From NCBI GenBank assembly GCA_023415525.1, contig JAEZKI010000434.1, forward strand, positions 1 to 14,645: a stretch of DNA of 14,645 nt, read 5' to 3'. The notes under the pieces were generated by a model. That model worked only from the letters and a program-made list of their open reading frames with translations, was not told the DNA's origin and did no database searches. Position numbers and translations under genes: made by a program. Source of the stretch: Bacillota bacterium (lineage in GTDB: Bacteria > Bacillota > Clostridia > Lachnospirales > Cellulosilyticaceae). Shown here in pieces: positions 13,070-14,645 of this stretch. The first letter of the stretch is position 1; the number at the start of each line of letters is the position of its first letter.

Positions 13070-13825
13070 ATGAATAATAAAGGGGAAAAGAAATTCACAA
13101 CTTCTCAAATAGCAAAAGCAGTAGGGGTACATCCTAATACAGTACGTCTTTATGAAGAGTGGGGATTTTTACAACCCGTCCCAAGAGATAAAAACGGGTA
13201 TCGTCTTTATGAAGAGAAGCATTTAAAACAGATGAAGCTCAGTAGACAAGCTTTACGGTGTGAGTTTATTGCGGGAGACATCAGGGAAAAGGCTACAGAG
13301 GTAGTCAAAAAGGTAGCTGAGGGGGAGTTAGAAGCAGCTTTAGAGATGGCCTATGACTACTTAAAGCATATTAGGCAAGAAAGAAAAAAGGCAGAAGAAG
13401 CTTTGGATTTAGTAAAAGCTTGGTTAGAAGGGAAAGTCGTACCGAGTCAAGCGGTTTATTATAAGCGGGCGGAAGTAGCAAGGCTCTTAGGGGTATCTAT
13501 AGACGTTTTAAGAAATTGGGAAAGAGATGGGCTTATTACTATTCCAAGAAAGGATAATAACTATCGCTCCTATGGCCCTAACGAACTTAATCGTCTCAAG
13601 GTAATTAGTACTCTTCGCAGTGCTAATTACAGTATGATGGCCGTTCTGCGCATGATGCGAAGAATTGATGAGGGAAAGGGAGAAGAAGCTTATGAGGCCA
13701 TCAATACGCCTGGACCAGAAGAAGATATTATAGGGGCAACCGATAGATGGATTGCCACTCTAATAGAAACAGAACAAGATGCTGAGAAAGTCATTGATCA
13801 ACTTAAGCAAATGATGAACAGTTAA
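13070..13825 (+). CDS. Tandem MerR-type transcription regulator with two DNA-binding domains
   Basis: 251 residues with two MerR-like winged-helix domains in one chain. The first (about 9-66) has FTTSQIAKAVGVHPNTVRLY followed by EEWGFLQPVPRDKNGYRLY. A charged helical segment (about 75-125) links it to the second (about 130-200), which has YYKRAEVARLLGVSIDVLRN followed by WERDGLITIPRKDNNYRSYG. The C-terminus is a short acidic helix with no recognisable ligand-binding domain or metal-binding Cys cluster. One chain could therefore bind both halves of a site, or a dimer four half-sites. GAGGAGG precedes the ATG. It has its own promoter and strong terminator and is transcribed alone. The target is not evident; the dyad over its own promoter suggests autoregulation. 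The domain calls are confident; the signal it senses is unknown. Confidence 0.88.
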   Translation: MNNKGEKKFTTSQIAKAVGVHPNTVRLYEEWGFLQPVPRDKNGYRLYEEKHLKQMKLSRQALRCEFIAGDIREKATEVVKKVAEGELEAALEMAYDYLKHIRQERKKAEEALDLVKAWLEGKVVPSQAVYYKRAEVARLLGVSIDVLRNWERDGLITIPRKDNNYRSYGPNELNRLKVISTLRSANYSMMAVLRMMRRIDEGKGEEAYEAINTPGPEEDIIGATDRWIATLIETEQDAEKVIDQLKQMMNS

Positions 13826-13871
13826 AAGACATGGCTTTAGTACAGAAAATTGAGAGTAGCTTTATTAGAGA

Positions 13872-13930
13872 AGAAGCCTCCTAGCTCATGTACAGTCTGA
13901 TAGTGTACTAGCTAGGAGGTTTCTCGTTTT
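13872..13930. terminator. Terminator between the MerR gene and the ABM-like gene
   Basis: AGAAGCCTCCTAGCT (13872-13886) pairs with AGCTAGGAGGTTTCT (13910-13924) with one G-T wobble, and CGTTTT follows. A further GTAC/GTAC pairing lies in the loop. On the minus strand the stem is followed by CTTCTTCTCT, so it may also stop the converging gene. Confidence 0.8.
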
Positions 13931-13953
13931 ATGTAAAAGATAAAGAAAGAGTA

Positions 13954-14274
13954 CTACATTTCAGAGATAGACCAAGTGCCTAATTGAGGATGAATAGTTA
14001 TTTTAACGTTTTGAGGAATAAGTACATTACGGAAAGCCTCAGTGGATGAATCAGAAAACATTTTACGAGAAGCGGCTTTTAGATTTTCTACGCAATCCCA
14101 GTGTTGAATCATTATCCAAGTGCCATCCTTTTCATTTTGGAGTAGTTCTGTATCTAAGTAACCCGGTTGTTTACTATGAAAATTTATTTCTAGCTCATTA
14201 ACGATGGATAGAAAGTTTTCAGCAGAAATACCTTCATTTAAGGTCATTGTAACAATTTCAGTCATTTTATTCAT
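13954..14274 (-). CDS. Small ABM-like alpha/beta-barrel protein
   Basis: 106 residues, the usual size for single-domain proteins of the antibiotic biosynthesis monooxygenase (ABM) and related dimeric alpha/beta-barrel families. Visible features are an opening strand TEIVTMTL, a helix AENFLSIVNELEINF, the PGYLDTELLQNEKDGTWIMIQHWD strand pair with its characteristic Gly and Trp, and a following helix ENLKAASRKMF. Such proteins oxidise small aromatic or haem-like molecules, but many have no known substrate, and no specific active site can be read here. AAGGAGG lies 7 bases before the first ATG, which favours that start over the internal Met at residue 4. It follows the AraC-family gene by 77 bp on the same strand and may be its target or operon partner. 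Confidence 0.7.
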   Translation of the reverse strand: MNKMTEIVTMTLNEGISAENFLSIVNELEINFHSKQPGYLDTELLQNEKDGTWIMIQHWDCVENLKAASRKMFSDSSTEAFRNVLIPQNVKITIHPQLGTWSISEM

Positions 14275-14351
14275 TCTAAATCCTCCTTAAAGTTGATATG
14301 CCTTTAGCATAAAGTAAAACTTTAAAAGGAAATAGTAAAAAAGCGACAAGG

Positions 14352-14645
14352 TTAAAGGTGTAGTTGAGATACTTCTTTGATGGTGCGAGAGTCCTTTAAA
14401 AATTGAGAAGGCGTTGTACCTGAAAAGTGTTTAAAGTCCTTAATAAAATGGGTTTGGTCGTAGTAATGATAATCATAACTCAGTTCAGTTAGATTTAAGT
14501 TTATTTTATTATAGAGTAAGAAATTACTTAGCTTTTGAAAGCGATGAATTTGTTGAAAAGCTTTGGGAGATATGCCAATGTGTGTCATGAAGAGGCGCTC
14601 TAGGGAACGTAGGGATATACCATGGTTTTGGCAGAATTCGAGAAG
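14352..14645 (-). CDS. AraC-family transcription regulator, C-terminal part only
   Basis: The frame is open to the right edge of the window, so 97 residues of the C-terminal AraC DNA-binding domain are visible and the N-terminal sensor domain lies outside. An ATG at 14588 is internal: the codons before it (LLEFCQNHGISLRSLERLF) are the expected first helix-turn-helix of the domain. They run straight into MTHIGISPKAFQQIHRFQKL, the conserved linker helix. The second helix-turn-helix is LTELSYDYHYYDQTHFIKDF, followed by the family signature KHFSGTTPSQFLKD. The target is unknown; the ABM-like gene just downstream is a natural candidate. Nothing in the sequence reveals the effector. Confidence 0.9.
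   Translation of the reverse strand, partial: LLEFCQNHGISLRSLERLFMTHIGISPKAFQQIHRFQKLSNFLLYNKINLNLTELSYDYHYYDQTHFIKDFKHFSGTTPSQFLKDSRTIKEVSQLHL

Noticed and set aside
14352..14588. A complete 78-residue AraC-like mini-regulator starting at ATG 14588.
   Set aside because: The codons before that ATG encode the conserved first helix-turn-helix of the AraC domain in the same frame up to the window edge, so the gene is simply cut by the window.

Overview
The window is AT-rich DNA with strong GGAGG-type ribosome binding sites, many lipoproteins with LxGC lipoboxes, an AgrC/VirS-type GHKL kinase and a BlaI/BlaR1 pair. This points to a Gram-positive Firmicute, most likely of class Clostridia. The paired lipoproteins at 7095-10693 resemble a lipoprotein family I associate with Lachnospiraceae (DUF6070, from memory), which would fit that order. 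No rRNA, tRNA, CRISPR array or transposase was seen.

Region 1 (1-4740): the end of an unrecognised gene, then a GHKL sensor kinase with no response regulator in view, then three paralogous small lipoproteins in tandem. Each lipoprotein is built from two copies of a helical unit marked by an NGW motif. Copies 1 and 3 are preceded by nearly identical promoter regions. Each holds two direct repeats of the form ACATTYYRT exactly 21 bp apart, and a -10 box 39 bp from the second repeat. This is the layout used by LytTR response regulators, the usual partners of this kinase class, so the kinase and lipoproteins may form one signalling unit. The gap before copy 3 holds what looks like the leftover promoter and ribosome binding site of a lost fourth copy, followed by a structured, attenuator-like RNA.

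Region 2 (4741-12893): a complete blaI-blaR1 pair on the minus strand faces a plus-strand operon across a 163-bp divergent promoter with three TTAC-N4-GTAA operators. The operon contains no beta-lactamase. It contains two large paralogous lipoproteins, the first a tandem two-unit version cut by an in-frame TAA, and then a HelD-type RNA polymerase recycling ATPase with its own terminator. The simplest reading is a beta-lactam-sensing circuit whose targets are uncharacterised envelope lipoproteins and possibly HelD.

Region 3 (12894-14645): a regulator with two MerR-type DNA-binding domains in one chain, with a dyad over its promoter and a strong terminator. Facing it on the minus strand are a small ABM-like alpha/beta-barrel protein and the C-terminal DNA-binding domain of an AraC-family regulator that runs off the window.
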